64,000 bases of DNA, from the NCBI RefSeq assembly GCF_003001695.1, contig NZ_PVYX01000001.1:558001-622000 (forward strand). Reading direction: 5' to 3'. The notes below the pieces were generated by a model. The model had not been told where the DNA came from and did not search any database. It saw only the letters and a list, made by a program, of their open reading frames with translations. The position numbers and the translations under genes are program-made. Positions 55,231 to 63,936 of the stretch are shown here, piece after piece (the stretch's first letter is position 1; every line of letters begins with the position of its first letter). This DNA comes from Flagellimonas meridianipacifica. GTDB taxonomy: Bacteria > Bacteroidota > Bacteroidia > Flavobacteriales > Flavobacteriaceae.

Positions 55231-55710
55231 ATGCAAAAGATGAAATCCAATAACAATTCTGTCAAGATAGATGGTATTGACAAAAAAATCTTAAGGTATT
55301 TGATGGAAGATGCCAGAAGACCGATACTAGAAATTGCAAGAAACATTGGTATCTCTGGCGCGGCTATCCACCAACGACTTCGAAAGCTGGAAAACGCCAA
55401 GTTGCTCGCAGGTTCAAAGTTTATCATCAATCCAAAAGTATTGGGCTATACCACCATGGCCTATATTGGTATTTTTTTGGATAAAGCCATGGCCAACCCT
55501 CGAGCTGTAAAGGAACTCGAAAGAATTCCAGAGGTCTTGGAATGCCACTATACAACCGGAAACTGGTCCATCTTAATCAAAGTGCTCTGCAGGGATAACG
55601 AACATTTGATGATGGTTTTGAATAAAAAAATCCAGCAAATTGAAGGAGTCTCCCGAACGGAAACCTTCATTTCGCTGGACCAACAAATCGATAGGCAAAT
55701 TTCAATATAG
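55231..55710 (+). CDS. Lrp/AsnC-family transcription regulator
   Basis: A 159-residue regulator. The N-terminal HTH is DKKILRYLMEDARRPILEIA then ISGAAIHQRLRKLE, and the C-terminal RAM ligand-binding domain holds IPEVLECHYTTGNWSILIKV. Lrp-type proteins sense amino acids and often control their own neighbours. Candidates in the window are the upstream saccharopine-dehydrogenase-like gene and ald, which Lrp-type proteins activate in other bacteria. A second ATG lies at 55240. Confidence 0.92.
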   Translation: MQKMKSNNNSVKIDGIDKKILRYLMEDARRPILEIARNIGISGAAIHQRLRKLENAKLLAGSKFIINPKVLGYTTMAYIGIFLDKAMANPRAVKELERIPEVLECHYTTGNWSILIKVLCRDNEHLMMVLNKKIQQIEGVSRTETFISLDQQIDRQISI

Positions 55711-55713
55711 AAA

Positions 55714-56547
55714 TTACTGGAAAACTACGCTTTCGGCGATGCTCCTATTTTCCTCCAAATCCGTTCTTACGCTATGAAGTTTCATCCCTATCGTCATTAA
55801 GGCGGTTGTTCCGAGAGGAAGTCGTAAAGGCGGATTTTGAGAATTTACCAAATCGTATATGGCTTGCGCCGCTTTTTCCGGGTCACCTTCCTGTTTTCCG
55901 TCCACTCCTTTGAGCTTGTCCCGAAATGCTCCGGCGGTGGAATCATAATCAGATATCATTCTCTTTGCTTCCGGAAGTTTTGAAGAAGCAAATTCCGTAC
56001 GAAACGGTCCAGGTTCAACCAAAGACACCTTAATGTTTAAAGGTTCAACTTCCTGTGCCAAAGCCTCGCTAAAACCCTCCAAGGCAAATTTGCTGGCATT
56101 GTAAACTCCGAACCCGGCAAATGCCTTCAAGCCACCATGGGATGAAATTTGAATGATATGTCCAACTTTTTGCTCCCTCATCATGGGCAATACCTCTTGA
56201 GTCATTTTTAGAGCTCCGAAGAAGTTAGCTTCAAAAACCTGCCTTGTTTCCTCCATACTGCTTTCCTCAATAGCCCCGATAAACCCAACACCAGCATTGT
56301 TCACCAAAACATCGATTCTACCAAACTCATTTTTGATATTGTTTGCCATATTTTCGATACCTAAGTGGTCGGTGATATCCAAGCGGTAAGCAAAGCCTCT
56401 TCCGGTATTTGCCGTGTTAAATGCATTGACCTGATTTTCCTTACGGAATGTTCCCACCACAAAGTCACCCGAGTTCATAACTCTATTTGTCAAGGCTTTT
56501 CCCAAACCGCTCGATATTCCGGTAATCAACCAAACTCTTTTTTCCAT
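55714..56547 (-). CDS. Classical short-chain dehydrogenase (SDR)
   Basis: A 277-residue NAD(P)-dependent enzyme. It has WLITGISSGLGKALT (TGxxxGxG), the NNAG motif in VLVNNAGVGFIG, ISSHGGLKAFAGFGVYNASKFALEG (Ser, Tyr-x3-Lys) and VEPGPFRTEFA. Similar long SDRs are widespread as stress or ketone reductases. It converges on the Lrp gene with 3 bp between stops and sits 1 bp from the DoxX-like gene on the same strand. Confidence 0.93.
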   Translation of the reverse strand: MEKRVWLITGISSGLGKALTNRVMNSGDFVVGTFRKENQVNAFNTANTGRGFAYRLDITDHLGIENMANNIKNEFGRIDVLVNNAGVGFIGAIEESSMEETRQVFEANFFGALKMTQEVLPMMREQKVGHIIQISSHGGLKAFAGFGVYNASKFALEGFSEALAQEVEPLNIKVSLVEPGPFRTEFASSKLPEAKRMISDYDSTAGAFRDKLKGVDGKQEGDPEKAAQAIYDLVNSQNPPLRLPLGTTALMTIGMKLHSVRTDLEENRSIAESVVFQ

Positions 56548-56548
56548 C

Positions 56549-56929
56549 TTATTTAAGCTTTAAAAGTTGAAGGGATTCTTCCTTTAAGAAGAATATGCCA
56601 ACTATAAACAAAGCTGTTGGGAGCAGCCAAATACCATTACCTATAAAATCATGGGCCACATGAAAGGCTACGATATTAAATACTATTGGAGCCAATAACA
56701 ACCATCCCAAGAGTCTGGTTCTTTTAATCGCGATAAGAATGCCACCAACTATCTCTCCCATGGCGACCACCACAAAAAGGTAAGAGGTAAACATGGTGCC
56801 CAAAAATTTTTGCGCTGTTTCATCCGCTGGAGGTTCCACGGGTATGAAGCCGAGAAACTTGTTTAATCCAAAAATCACCATGAGCAGTCCTAGAAACCCA
56901 AATAGTGCATTGTTCAATGTTGTTTTCAT
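56549..56929 (-). CDS. DoxX-like membrane protein
   Basis: A 126-residue protein with four membrane helices: ALFGFLGLLMVIFGLNKFLG first, then LFVVVAMGEIVGGILIAI and GWLLLAPIVFNIVAFHVAHD. The pattern fits the DoxX/DoxD family, often linked to thiol or redox stress. It is probably co-transcribed with the following SDR gene; no regulator site is clear. The Crp/Fnr-like gene lies about 90 bp upstream in the same direction. Confidence 0.75.
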   Translation of the reverse strand: MKTTLNNALFGFLGLLMVIFGLNKFLGFIPVEPPADETAQKFLGTMFTSYLFVVVAMGEIVGGILIAIKRTRLLGWLLLAPIVFNIVAFHVAHDFIGNGIWLLPTALFIVGIFFLKEESLQLLKLK

Positions 56930-57019
56930 TGTAGATAGATTTAAAATTCAACACTACAAATTTGAACAGACCAAAAGCGAGCTCTAATAATCTGTGTTAG
57001 GAAAAACTCTTGAACTAGT

Positions 57020-57613
57020 TTAAGAATTCTGGGCGATTCCCTTTCTGATTTTGCTCAAGAACTCTGGAGTCATCCCTAAATAGGAGGCAATAATCCGTTG
57101 TGGAACGCGATTCACAATACCCGGATACATGGAGGTCAATTTCAAATAGCGCTCTTCGGCCGTCATACTCAAGTTGGAAAGTGCTCGATTTCTGGAATAG
57201 GCGAAAGCTTTTTCGGTAGATACTCTAAAGTATTCGCTCAAGGAGTGTATTTTTCCACACAACGGTTCAATGTCCTCATATTTCATTTGAAGCAAAGTTG
57301 AATCCTCTAAAGCCTCCACAAATAAGGTAGCCGGAGTTCTCGTGATATAGCTATAAAAATCACTTACGAACCAATCTTCAATGGCAATTTGAACCGTGTG
57401 CTCCTTACCATCCTTATCCAAAAAGAAGGACCGAAATGCACCTTTTACAATGTAGTTGCGATACGGGCTGATATAGCCCGGTTGGTCAATAAACTGCCTT
57501 TTTTTTATGGGGGTGATGTTAATTATAGCGGCAATCTGTTCCTGTTCCTCTTGGGAAAGCGTAACATAGCGAGCAATGTTACTAAATAAACCTTGATATT
57601 CTCGGGGTATCAT
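57020..57613 (-). CDS. Crp/Fnr-family transcription regulator
   Basis: A 197-residue protein with an N-terminal cyclic-nucleotide-binding-like beta-roll (FIDQPGYISPYRNYIVKGAF, FVEALEDSTLLQM) and a C-terminal winged helix that ends QRIIASYLGMTPEFLSKIRKG. It lacks the Fnr cysteine cluster at the N-terminus and the clear Arg-Ser pair of cAMP binding is not seen, so the ligand is uncertain. The downstream DoxX-like and SDR genes may be its targets. The Zn-peptidase gene's terminator separates it from the gene to its right. Confidence 0.88.
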   Translation of the reverse strand: MIPREYQGLFSNIARYVTLSQEEQEQIAAIINITPIKKRQFIDQPGYISPYRNYIVKGAFRSFFLDKDGKEHTVQIAIEDWFVSDFYSYITRTPATLFVEALEDSTLLQMKYEDIEPLCGKIHSLSEYFRVSTEKAFAYSRNRALSNLSMTAEERYLKLTSMYPGIVNRVPQRIIASYLGMTPEFLSKIRKGIAQNS

Positions 57614-57656
57614 TTCTTTACTGAAGTATCTATCCGAAAATTACAATAATTGGCAC

Positions 57657-57689
57657 AAAAAAACCTGCTCAATATATGGCGAGCAGGTT
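57657..57689 (-). terminator. Terminator after the Zn-peptidase gene
   Basis: A 9-bp stem AACCTGCTC/GAGCAGGTT (57662-57689) with a 10-base loop; the A-run at 57657-57663 becomes a T-run on the minus strand. Confidence 0.85.
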
Positions 57690-57711
57690 ATGTTTCTTTT
57701 ATTCAGGCTGA

Positions 57712-58410
57712 TTAATCCCTGCCTCCAAATACTTGAACGGCCCAATACAAAAGGGAAGCCAAGGCTCCAAGCGCAGCAACCAAATACGTACGTGCAGCCC
57801 ACTTTAAAGCATCTTCAGCTCCTGCGTATTCTTGTTGGCTTACCATATTCTTTTGTTTTAACCAAACCAAAGCCCGTTTACTGGCATCGTATTCCACTGG
57901 CAAGGTTATAAAACTGAACAATGTAGCGAAGCCCATCATAATCAGACCTGCAACAGCTACGTAAAAACCAATACCTCCCAAGGCATTTGTGGCCATTAAC
58001 GCAATTCCTCCAAAAACAATCCATGTGGACATTCCGGAGGTAACACTGACCACAGGGACTAATTTGGAACGCATGGTCAACCATTCGTAAGCTTGCGCAT
58101 GTTGCACGGCATGGCCCACTTCATGTGCTGCCACTGCTGCTGCAGCCGCATTTCTTTGACTATAGACTGATTCGCTTAGGTTTACTGTTTTATTCCTCGG
58201 ATTGTAATGGTCCGTCAGCATCCCAGCTGTGGAAATCACTTTTACATCTCGAATTCCATGATCATCCAACATTTTTTGAGCAATTTCGGCTCCACTCATC
58301 CCATTACGAAGATGTACCTTGGAGTATTTTTTGAACTTGCTTTTCAATTGGTTGCTTACCAACCAGCTGACAAGGGCAATACCTCCAATTAATATATAAT
58401 ATGTCATCAT
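57712..58410 (-). CDS. Zinc metallopeptidase, YugP type
   Basis: A 232-residue membrane protein with a zinc-protease motif HEVGHAVQHAQAYE in its middle (about residues 94-107), after VNLSESVYSQRNAAAAAVAA. Helices lie at the N-terminus (ILIGGIALVSWLVS) and in the C-terminal half (GGIALMATNALGGIGFYVAV, GFATLFSFITLPVEYDA). YugP-type peptidases are membrane proteases of unknown substrate. A terminator follows its stop and another lies upstream after ald, so it is an independent unit. Confidence 0.88.
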   Translation of the reverse strand: MMTYYILIGGIALVSWLVSNQLKSKFKKYSKVHLRNGMSGAEIAQKMLDDHGIRDVKVISTAGMLTDHYNPRNKTVNLSESVYSQRNAAAAAVAAHEVGHAVQHAQAYEWLTMRSKLVPVVSVTSGMSTWIVFGGIALMATNALGGIGFYVAVAGLIMMGFATLFSFITLPVEYDASKRALVWLKQKNMVSQQEYAGAEDALKWAARTYLVAALGALASLLYWAVQVFGGRD

Positions 58411-58453
58411 AGCTTTTGTGTTTTAGTATATCTAAAGATACCAACTAAAATGC

Positions 58454-58480
58454 AAAAACCCCGCCAACTTGTGACAGGGT
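58454..58480 (-). terminator. Terminator after ald
   Basis: On the minus strand the hairpin from ACCCTGTC to GGCGGGGT (58458-58480, 9 pairs with two G-U) is followed by TTTTT at 58454-58458. Confidence 0.75.
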
Positions 58481-58503
58481 CTTTTTTACTGACAAAATGT
58501 AAA

Positions 58504-59604
58504 CTAAACTAAAACGGGTTCTAAATTGAAAGCTTCTGTAATTTCTTTGTAGACTATCTCCCCTTCCACAATATTGAGTCCTTTGGATAAGGATTTATCC
58601 AAATTACATGCGCTGCGCCATCCCATATTGGCCAATTTTAGCACATAGGGCAGTGTTACATTAGTCAAGGCTACGGTAGAAGTGTAAGGGACTGCCCCTG
58701 GCATATTGGCTACACAGTAATGAACTACATCATTTATAATGTATGTGGGGTCCTCATGAGTGGTGGGCTTAGTGGTTTCAATGCATCCGCCTTGGTCAAC
58801 AGCCACGTCAACGATAACTGTTCCTGGACGCATATCACTAAGCATCTCTTCGCTTATCAATTTTGGAGCCTTGGCTCCTTTGATCAACACACCACCTATG
58901 ATGAGGTCATGGGTTTTTATATGTTTTCTGATATTAAACTCATTTGAAAATTCGGTAACCACGTGACTGGGCATTACATCATTCACATAACGAAGTCGTT
59001 TCATGTTCACATCCAAAATGGTTACATGTGCTCCAAGGCCAGCTGCCATTTTTGCAGCTTGAATTCCAACAGTTCCCGCGCCCAACACCAATACTTTGCC
59101 TGGAGCCACCCCCGGAACACCTCCAAGAAGCACTCCCCGGCCTTTTTTGGGCTTTTCCAAATATTTGGCCCCCTGTTGAATGGCCATTCTACCCGCCACT
59201 TCAGACATTGGGGTCAACAAAGGCAGTGTACCATCTTCATCCTCAACGGTTTCATAAGCAATACAAGTTGCTCCGCTATTAATCATTGCTTTAGTGAGCG
59301 CCTCGCTTGAAGCAAAGTGGAAATAGGTGAACACAATCTGTCCTTTTTTTACCAAGGGATATTCTTCTGCAATCGGTTCCTTTACCTTTACTATCATTTC
59401 ACTAATAGCATAGATTTCTTGAATGGTATTCAATATAGTAGCTCCTACTTGTTGGTAGTCTTCATCAAAAAAGCCACTACCTTCCCCAGCTCCTGACTGC
59501 ACATAAACGGCATGGTTGTTCTTTACCAATTCAAAAACGCCAGCCGGAGTCATTCCAACACGACTTTCGTTATTCTTGATTTCCTTAGGTACACCAACAA
59601 TCAT
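58504..59604 (-). CDS. ald: Alanine dehydrogenase
   Basis: A 366-residue NAD enzyme that deaminates L-alanine to pyruvate. It begins MIVGVPKEIKNNESRVGMTP, has the KVKEPIAEEY block, the Rossmann motif VLVLGAGTVGIQAAKMA and the AVDQGGCIETTKPTTH active region. Length is normal. A longer frame from 59640 is rejected because the canonical start is MIVGVPKE. The upstream region holds two TATCGATA palindromes 21 bp apart, a likely operator; Lrp control is possible. Confidence 0.96.
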   Translation of the reverse strand: MIVGVPKEIKNNESRVGMTPAGVFELVKNNHAVYVQSGAGEGSGFFDEDYQQVGATILNTIQEIYAISEMIVKVKEPIAEEYPLVKKGQIVFTYFHFASSEALTKAMINSGATCIAYETVEDEDGTLPLLTPMSEVAGRMAIQQGAKYLEKPKKGRGVLLGGVPGVAPGKVLVLGAGTVGIQAAKMAAGLGAHVTILDVNMKRLRYVNDVMPSHVVTEFSNEFNIRKHIKTHDLIIGGVLIKGAKAPKLISEEMLSDMRPGTVIVDVAVDQGGCIETTKPTTHEDPTYIINDVVHYCVANMPGAVPYTSTVALTNVTLPYVLKLANMGWRSACNLDKSLSKGLNIVEGEIVYKEITEAFNLEPVLV

Positions 59605-59664
59605 TATTATGTTTTTCCGATTACAGCTCAAAGGTGTCACAAAAAAAACAAATAAAAAAGGAAT

Positions 59665-59693
59665 TATCGATAAAATTTAGGGGTGTATCGATA
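59665..59693. promoter_or_regulatory. Double TATCGATA operator candidate upstream of ald
   Basis: Two copies of the 8-bp palindrome TATCGATA begin at 59665 and 59686, exactly 21 bp (two helical turns) apart, each followed by AAAA. They lie 61-90 bp upstream of the ald ATG in an AT-rich stretch. Confidence 0.5.
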
Positions 59694-59716
59694 AAAAAGT
59701 AATTAATATTTAAAAT

Positions 59717-59738
59717 AACCCCTTTTTATTAGGGGGTT
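59717..59738 (-). terminator. Hairpin upstream of ald (SemiSWEET terminator or ald leader)
   Basis: AACCCC (59717-59722) pairs with GGGGTT (59733-59738), with a 10-base AT-rich loop. The flanking AATA/TTATT arms extend the stem with a single bulge. It could end the SemiSWEET transcript or act in the ald leader. Confidence 0.6.
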
Positions 59739-59769
59739 GTTATTAAAAATTTATATAAAAATGTCAAAC

Positions 59770-59790
59770 AACCCATATTTATATAGGGTT
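59770..59790 (-). terminator. Hairpin at the SemiSWEET stop codon
   Basis: AACCC...GGGTT arms (59770-59790) with inner ATAT/ATAT pairing and one bulge. It overlaps the stop codon at 59789-59791. A T-run follows only loosely, so termination here is less sure than at 59717. Confidence 0.45.
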
Positions 59791-60043
59791 ACTTATATTT
59801 TATTTTTAGCATTAGCATAAGAATTGCCAATAAAGATGTTATGCCATTGGCCAGTATGACCGATAGACTCTGAATATTGATCCCATAAATCAACCAAAGT
59901 ATTGTCCCTGCCAAGAAAACCGTGTACATGGTCAATGAAACATCTTTAGTCGATTTGTTTTTGAAAGCTTTGTATACTTGGGGTACAAAGGCAGATGTGG
60001 TTAGGGTGGCTGCGACCAACCCAACAATTTCAATATTTCCCAT
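59789..60043 (-). CDS. SemiSWEET sugar transporter-like protein
   Basis: An 84-residue protein with three membrane helices and the PQ-loop motif ATLTTSAFVPQVYKAF, then SLTMYTVFLAGTILWLIYGI. This is the bacterial half-size SWEET plan, which works as a dimer to let sugars cross the inner membrane. Substrate is not readable from the sequence. It follows leuS by 75 bp in the same direction. Confidence 0.9.
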   Translation of the reverse strand: MGNIEIVGLVAATLTTSAFVPQVYKAFKNKSTKDVSLTMYTVFLAGTILWLIYGINIQSLSVILANGITSLLAILMLMLKIKYK

Positions 60044-60118
60044 TGGATGGATTTTAAATGTCTAAAAGGTTTGTGTCCTTTGGACGGGATAACCTATGCT
60101 ATATCATTAAAGGCGGAG

Positions 60119-62959
60119 CTAGCCTACAATATTGATAATCTTACCGGGAACCACAATCACTTTTTTGGGTTTACGCCCTTGTAATTGCTCCTTGGTTTTG
60201 TCATGTGCCATAACCACAGCTTCAATTTCATCTTTGCCCATATCCAGAGGCAGTTCCAACTTAAATCGAAGTTTTCCATTAAAAGAAATAGGGTATTCCT
60301 TTGTGCTTTCCACCAAGTATTTTTCTTCAAACTCAGGAAATGCTTCATTGGCAATGGATTCCGAATGACCCAAACGCTCCCAAAGCTCTTCGGCAATATG
60401 CGGTGCATAGGGCGAAACCAGAATCGCCAAGGGTTCCAAAATGGACTTACTTGTACATTTCTGGGATGTTAACTCGTTGACACAAATCATGAAAGTGGAA
60501 ACCGAGGTGTTGAATGAAAAGCTCTCGATATCCTCTTCCACTTTTTTGATGGTTTTGTGCAGTGTTTTTAGATTTTCCGCAGATGGCTCAATATCATTTA
60601 AGGCGCCATAAAGCTTCCAAAGTTTCTTCAAAAAAGAATGAACTCCGGTTATTCCCGCTGTATTCCAAGGTTTGGATTGCTCCAAAGGCCCAAGGAACAT
60701 TTCATATAAACGAAGGGAATCCGCTCCATATTCCTCACAAATGGTATCCGGGTTGACAACATTAAACCATCGTTTTGACATTTTTTCAATCTCCCGACCC
60801 ACTATATATTTTCCGTCTTCAAGAATAAAATCGGCATTCTTAAATTCTGGCTGCCATTTTTTTAACCCATCAATATTCAATTCATCTGAGGGATTTATTA
60901 GAGAAACATCTACTCTTAAAGGATCGGTACTATATTTATCTTTAAGCCCCAAGGATACATATCTGTCTTCATTTTTAATTCTGAAGACAATTGCTGAAGT
61001 CCCCGTAATCATCCCCTGGTTAATCAACTTTCTAGCAAACTCGTCTTTAGGAGCTATGCCTCTATCAAACAAAAACTTCTGCCAAAAGCGGGAATACAGC
61101 AAATGCCCCGTGGCATGTTCACTCCCCCCTATATACAAATCCACATCTTGCCAATATCCTATAGCCTCTTCGGAATATATGGTCTCATCATTATGCGGGT
61201 CCATGTAGCGGTTAAAGTATTGTGAGCTCCCCGCCCAACCTGGCATCGTATTCAATTCCAGTGGGTAGACTCCTTCGTAAGATTCCGAATCAAGTTCGGA
61301 ATGACCGTCATCCCGGACTTGTTTCAGCATCTCATTGGAAACCACCTTGTTGTTCTTGGCATCCCAAGCCCAATGTGTTGCATTGCCCAGAGGCGGCTCC
61401 CCAGTTTCTGTAGGAAGGTACTTTTCCACCTCAGGAAGCTCCAAAGGTAAGTGTTCCAAATCAATCATTTGCGGCATGCCATCCACATAATACACCGGAA
61501 AAGGCTCCCCCCAATACCGCTGTCTACTAAAAACGGCATCACGAAGACGATAATTGATTTTTCCCTCACCTTGTCCTAGTTTCTCCAGTTCAGCAATCAC
61601 TTTGGAGGTTGCCTCCTTGTAGGATAAGCCATTTAGAAAATCGGAGTTGGCAATAATCGTATTGGTTTTATCCGCGAACGCTTCTTCTGAGATATCGACC
61701 CCTTCAAAAATGTTGGGGATTGGAATGTTATAATGCTTTGCAAAATCATAATCACGTTGGTCACCACAGGGAACAGCCATGACCGCTCCAGTCCCATAAC
61801 TGGCCAAAACATAATCCCCAATCCAAATGGGGACGGGTTCCTTTGTAAAAGGATGTTCTGCATATGCACCTGTAAACACTCCAGAAATAGTTTTTACATC
61901 TGCCATTCTATCCCGCTCGGAACGTTTCGCGGTCGCCTCCACGTAGGTTTCCACCGCTTCTTTTTGTTCCTTGGTGGTTATTCGGGATACCAAATTGTGC
62001 TCGGGAGCAAGAGTCATAAAACTTGCTCCGAAAATGGTATCGGGACGAGTTGTAAACACCTCGATACTGGCGTCGTGGTCCTTAACCTTGAACGTCACCG
62101 AAGCGCCCTCCGAGCGACCAATCCAATTGGTTTGGGAATCTTTCAATGGTTGCGGCCAATCAATCGTATCCAGACCATCCAAAAGACGTTGCGCATACGC
62201 AGTAATCCGCATGCTCCATTGGGTCATTTTCTTTCGGATTACTGGATGCCCTCCTCGCTCAGAAACGCCATTTACAATTTCATCATTGGCCAAAACTGTT
62301 CCTAGGGCCGGGCACCAATTTACCTCCGTATCCGCCAAATAGGTCAATCGATATTTTAAAAGTATCTCCTGTTTGGTCTTTTCTGAAAATCCGGACCAAT
62401 CCTTAGCATTAAATAAGGGGGTATCCTCATCACAAGATGCTTCAACATGGGTATTTCCTTCTTTATCAAAAATGGAAATCAAAGTAGCAATATCCTCTGC
62501 CTTATCCGAAGCTTTATTGTACCATGAGTTGAACAACTGAATAAATACCCACTGTGTCCATTTGTAATATTTGGGGTCAGAGGTACGCACTTCCCGACTC
62601 CAATCAAATGAAAATCCAAGTTGGTCCAACTGCTCCCGATACCTATTTATATTGGTTTCAGTAGTTATTGCCGGATGTTGCCCTGTTTGGATGGCATACT
62701 GTTCCGCTGGAAGTCCAAAGGAATCATACCCCATGGGGTGAAGCACATTGAAACCTTTGTGTCTTTTGAAGCGCGCATAGATATCGCCGGCAATATATCC
62801 CAAAGGATGGCCCACATGAAGTCCTGCTCCGGAAGGGTACGGAAACATGGAGAGCGCATAGAATTTTAGTTTATCGGAATTGTTGGTTGCTTTGAACGTT
62901 TCGTTTTTGGCCCAAAACTTTTGCCACTTGGCTTCAATTTCCCTGAAATTGTAGTTCAT
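60119..62959 (-). CDS. leuS: Leucyl-tRNA synthetase with a repeat-derived insertion
   Basis: A 946-residue class I synthetase. HIGH is HVGH in MFPYPSGAGLHVGHPLGY and KMSKS is EKMSKRWFNVV. The CP1 editing region (FEVFTTRPDTIFGAS-like block) is present. Residues about 547-560 (QVRDDGHSELDSES) are not part of the LeuRS fold; they are encoded by a palindromic repeat at 61280-61321 inserted in frame. The flanking VSNEMLK and YPLELNTMPGWAGSS are conserved. The frame stays open, so the enzyme must tolerate this loop. Confidence 0.95.
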   Translation of the reverse strand: MNYNFREIEAKWQKFWAKNETFKATNNSDKLKFYALSMFPYPSGAGLHVGHPLGYIAGDIYARFKRHKGFNVLHPMGYDSFGLPAEQYAIQTGQHPAITTETNINRYREQLDQLGFSFDWSREVRTSDPKYYKWTQWVFIQLFNSWYNKASDKAEDIATLISIFDKEGNTHVEASCDEDTPLFNAKDWSGFSEKTKQEILLKYRLTYLADTEVNWCPALGTVLANDEIVNGVSERGGHPVIRKKMTQWSMRITAYAQRLLDGLDTIDWPQPLKDSQTNWIGRSEGASVTFKVKDHDASIEVFTTRPDTIFGASFMTLAPEHNLVSRITTKEQKEAVETYVEATAKRSERDRMADVKTISGVFTGAYAEHPFTKEPVPIWIGDYVLASYGTGAVMAVPCGDQRDYDFAKHYNIPIPNIFEGVDISEEAFADKTNTIIANSDFLNGLSYKEATSKVIAELEKLGQGEGKINYRLRDAVFSRQRYWGEPFPVYYVDGMPQMIDLEHLPLELPEVEKYLPTETGEPPLGNATHWAWDAKNNKVVSNEMLKQVRDDGHSELDSESYEGVYPLELNTMPGWAGSSQYFNRYMDPHNDETIYSEEAIGYWQDVDLYIGGSEHATGHLLYSRFWQKFLFDRGIAPKDEFARKLINQGMITGTSAIVFRIKNEDRYVSLGLKDKYSTDPLRVDVSLINPSDELNIDGLKKWQPEFKNADFILEDGKYIVGREIEKMSKRWFNVVNPDTICEEYGADSLRLYEMFLGPLEQSKPWNTAGITGVHSFLKKLWKLYGALNDIEPSAENLKTLHKTIKKVEEDIESFSFNTSVSTFMICVNELTSQKCTSKSILEPLAILVSPYAPHIAEELWERLGHSESIANEAFPEFEEKYLVESTKEYPISFNGKLRFKLELPLDMGKDEIEAVVMAHDKTKEQLQGRKPKKVIVVPGKIINIVG
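61280..61321. repeat. Palindromic repeat inserted in leuS
   Basis: ATTCCGAA-tcaag-TTCGGAAT (61282-61302) is a perfect 8-bp hairpin. It is followed by TGAC-c-GTCA and a half-unit CCCGGACTTG. The GTCATTCC...GGAATC core is the same type as the intergenic element at 29775-29846. It encodes LeuRS residues 547-560. Confidence 0.8.
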
Positions 62960-63048
62960 TTTCTTATATTCTCCTTTGGTTGGGCAAAAATAGGTTTAAT
63001 CGCTTAATTACAATTTACTTTTCTATTTTTACGTACTGATTTTGCCCA

Positions 63049-63927
63049 ATGAGCCAATATATTGAACGCTACCAAAGACGACGCTTGATTTCATCCTACT
63101 TTTCTGTAGTGCTGAGCATAGCTTTGGTTCTTTTTTTGTTAGGCGTTTTGGGACTTCTGGTATTGAATACCAAAAAGTTGGCGGACCATTTCAAGGAACA
63201 AATAACAGTTTCCGTCTTTTTGAAGGACAATGCTAAACCTGTAGAAATTGAACAACTACAAAAAAGCTTGGCGCTGGCCGAGTATACCAAATCCGCAAAT
63301 TATGTTTCCAAAGAGGATGCCGCAGAACAATATAGTGAGGACATTGGGGAGAATTTTGTTGAGTTTTTGGGATATAATCCCCTTAAAAACTCCATTGACG
63401 TCAATTTAAAGGCGGATTTTGTTACACCTACCCAGATTTCCGAAATAGCAGACGAAATTGCCTCAAAAACGTATGTGGATGAAGTGAGTTATGACCAACC
63501 CCTGATTTCCTTGCTTAGTGATAACGTACAACGGATAAGCCTATGGATTCTAATCGCTAGTGGAGTCTTCACCTTTATATCGGTATTATTGATAAACAGC
63601 TCCATCCGACTTTCCATTTATTCAAAGAGATTCATTATCAAGACTATGCAAATGGTGGGAGCCACAAAAACCTTTATCAGAAAACCATTTATTTGGACAA
63701 ATATTCAATTGGGTATGTTGGGGGCGCTCATCGCCCTGATTGCTTTGGCAGTTGTCGTTTATTACGTCAATCTCAACTTCCCCGAGTTAAATCTGTTTCA
63801 GGACTTGATAACGCTTATTGGGTTGTTTGTCTCTGTTTTTGTACTTGGGGTTTTAATATCCTGGTTAAGCACGCATATTGCCACACAGCGCTTTTTGAAT
63901 CTAAGGACTGATGATCTTTATTATTAA
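63049..63927 (+). CDS. ftsX: Cell-division permease-like protein FtsX
   Basis: A 292-residue membrane protein. One N-terminal helix (SVVLSIALVLFLLGVLGLLVL) is followed by an extracytoplasmic domain (about 45-155) and three C-terminal helices (ISLWILIASGVFTFISVLL, GALIALIALAVVVYYV, LIGLFVSVFVLGVLISWL). With FtsE it controls peptidoglycan hydrolases at the septum; ftsE is not in this window. The DUF3098 gene starts 9 bp after its stop, a typical Bacteroidetes order. Confidence 0.92.
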   Translation: MSQYIERYQRRRLISSYFSVVLSIALVLFLLGVLGLLVLNTKKLADHFKEQITVSVFLKDNAKPVEIEQLQKSLALAEYTKSANYVSKEDAAEQYSEDIGENFVEFLGYNPLKNSIDVNLKADFVTPTQISEIADEIASKTYVDEVSYDQPLISLLSDNVQRISLWILIASGVFTFISVLLINSSIRLSIYSKRFIIKTMQMVGATKTFIRKPFIWTNIQLGMLGALIALIALAVVVYYVNLNFPELNLFQDLITLIGLFVSVFVLGVLISWLSTHIATQRFLNLRTDDLYY

Positions 63928-63936
63928 CTTTACGGC

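Noticed and set aside
60044..60118. Possible hairpin AAAGG...CCTTT between leuS and the SemiSWEET gene
   Set aside because: Only 5 bp of AT-rich stem and no T-run on the relevant strand.
60672..61208. 178-residue antisense frame inside leuS
   Set aside because: It is on the opposite strand to a clear LeuRS coding region, shows no family motif and has no plausible start context.
61733..62305. 190-residue antisense frame inside leuS
   Set aside because: Shadow of the LeuRS coding strand; composition is Cys/His-rich noise typical of reversed frames.
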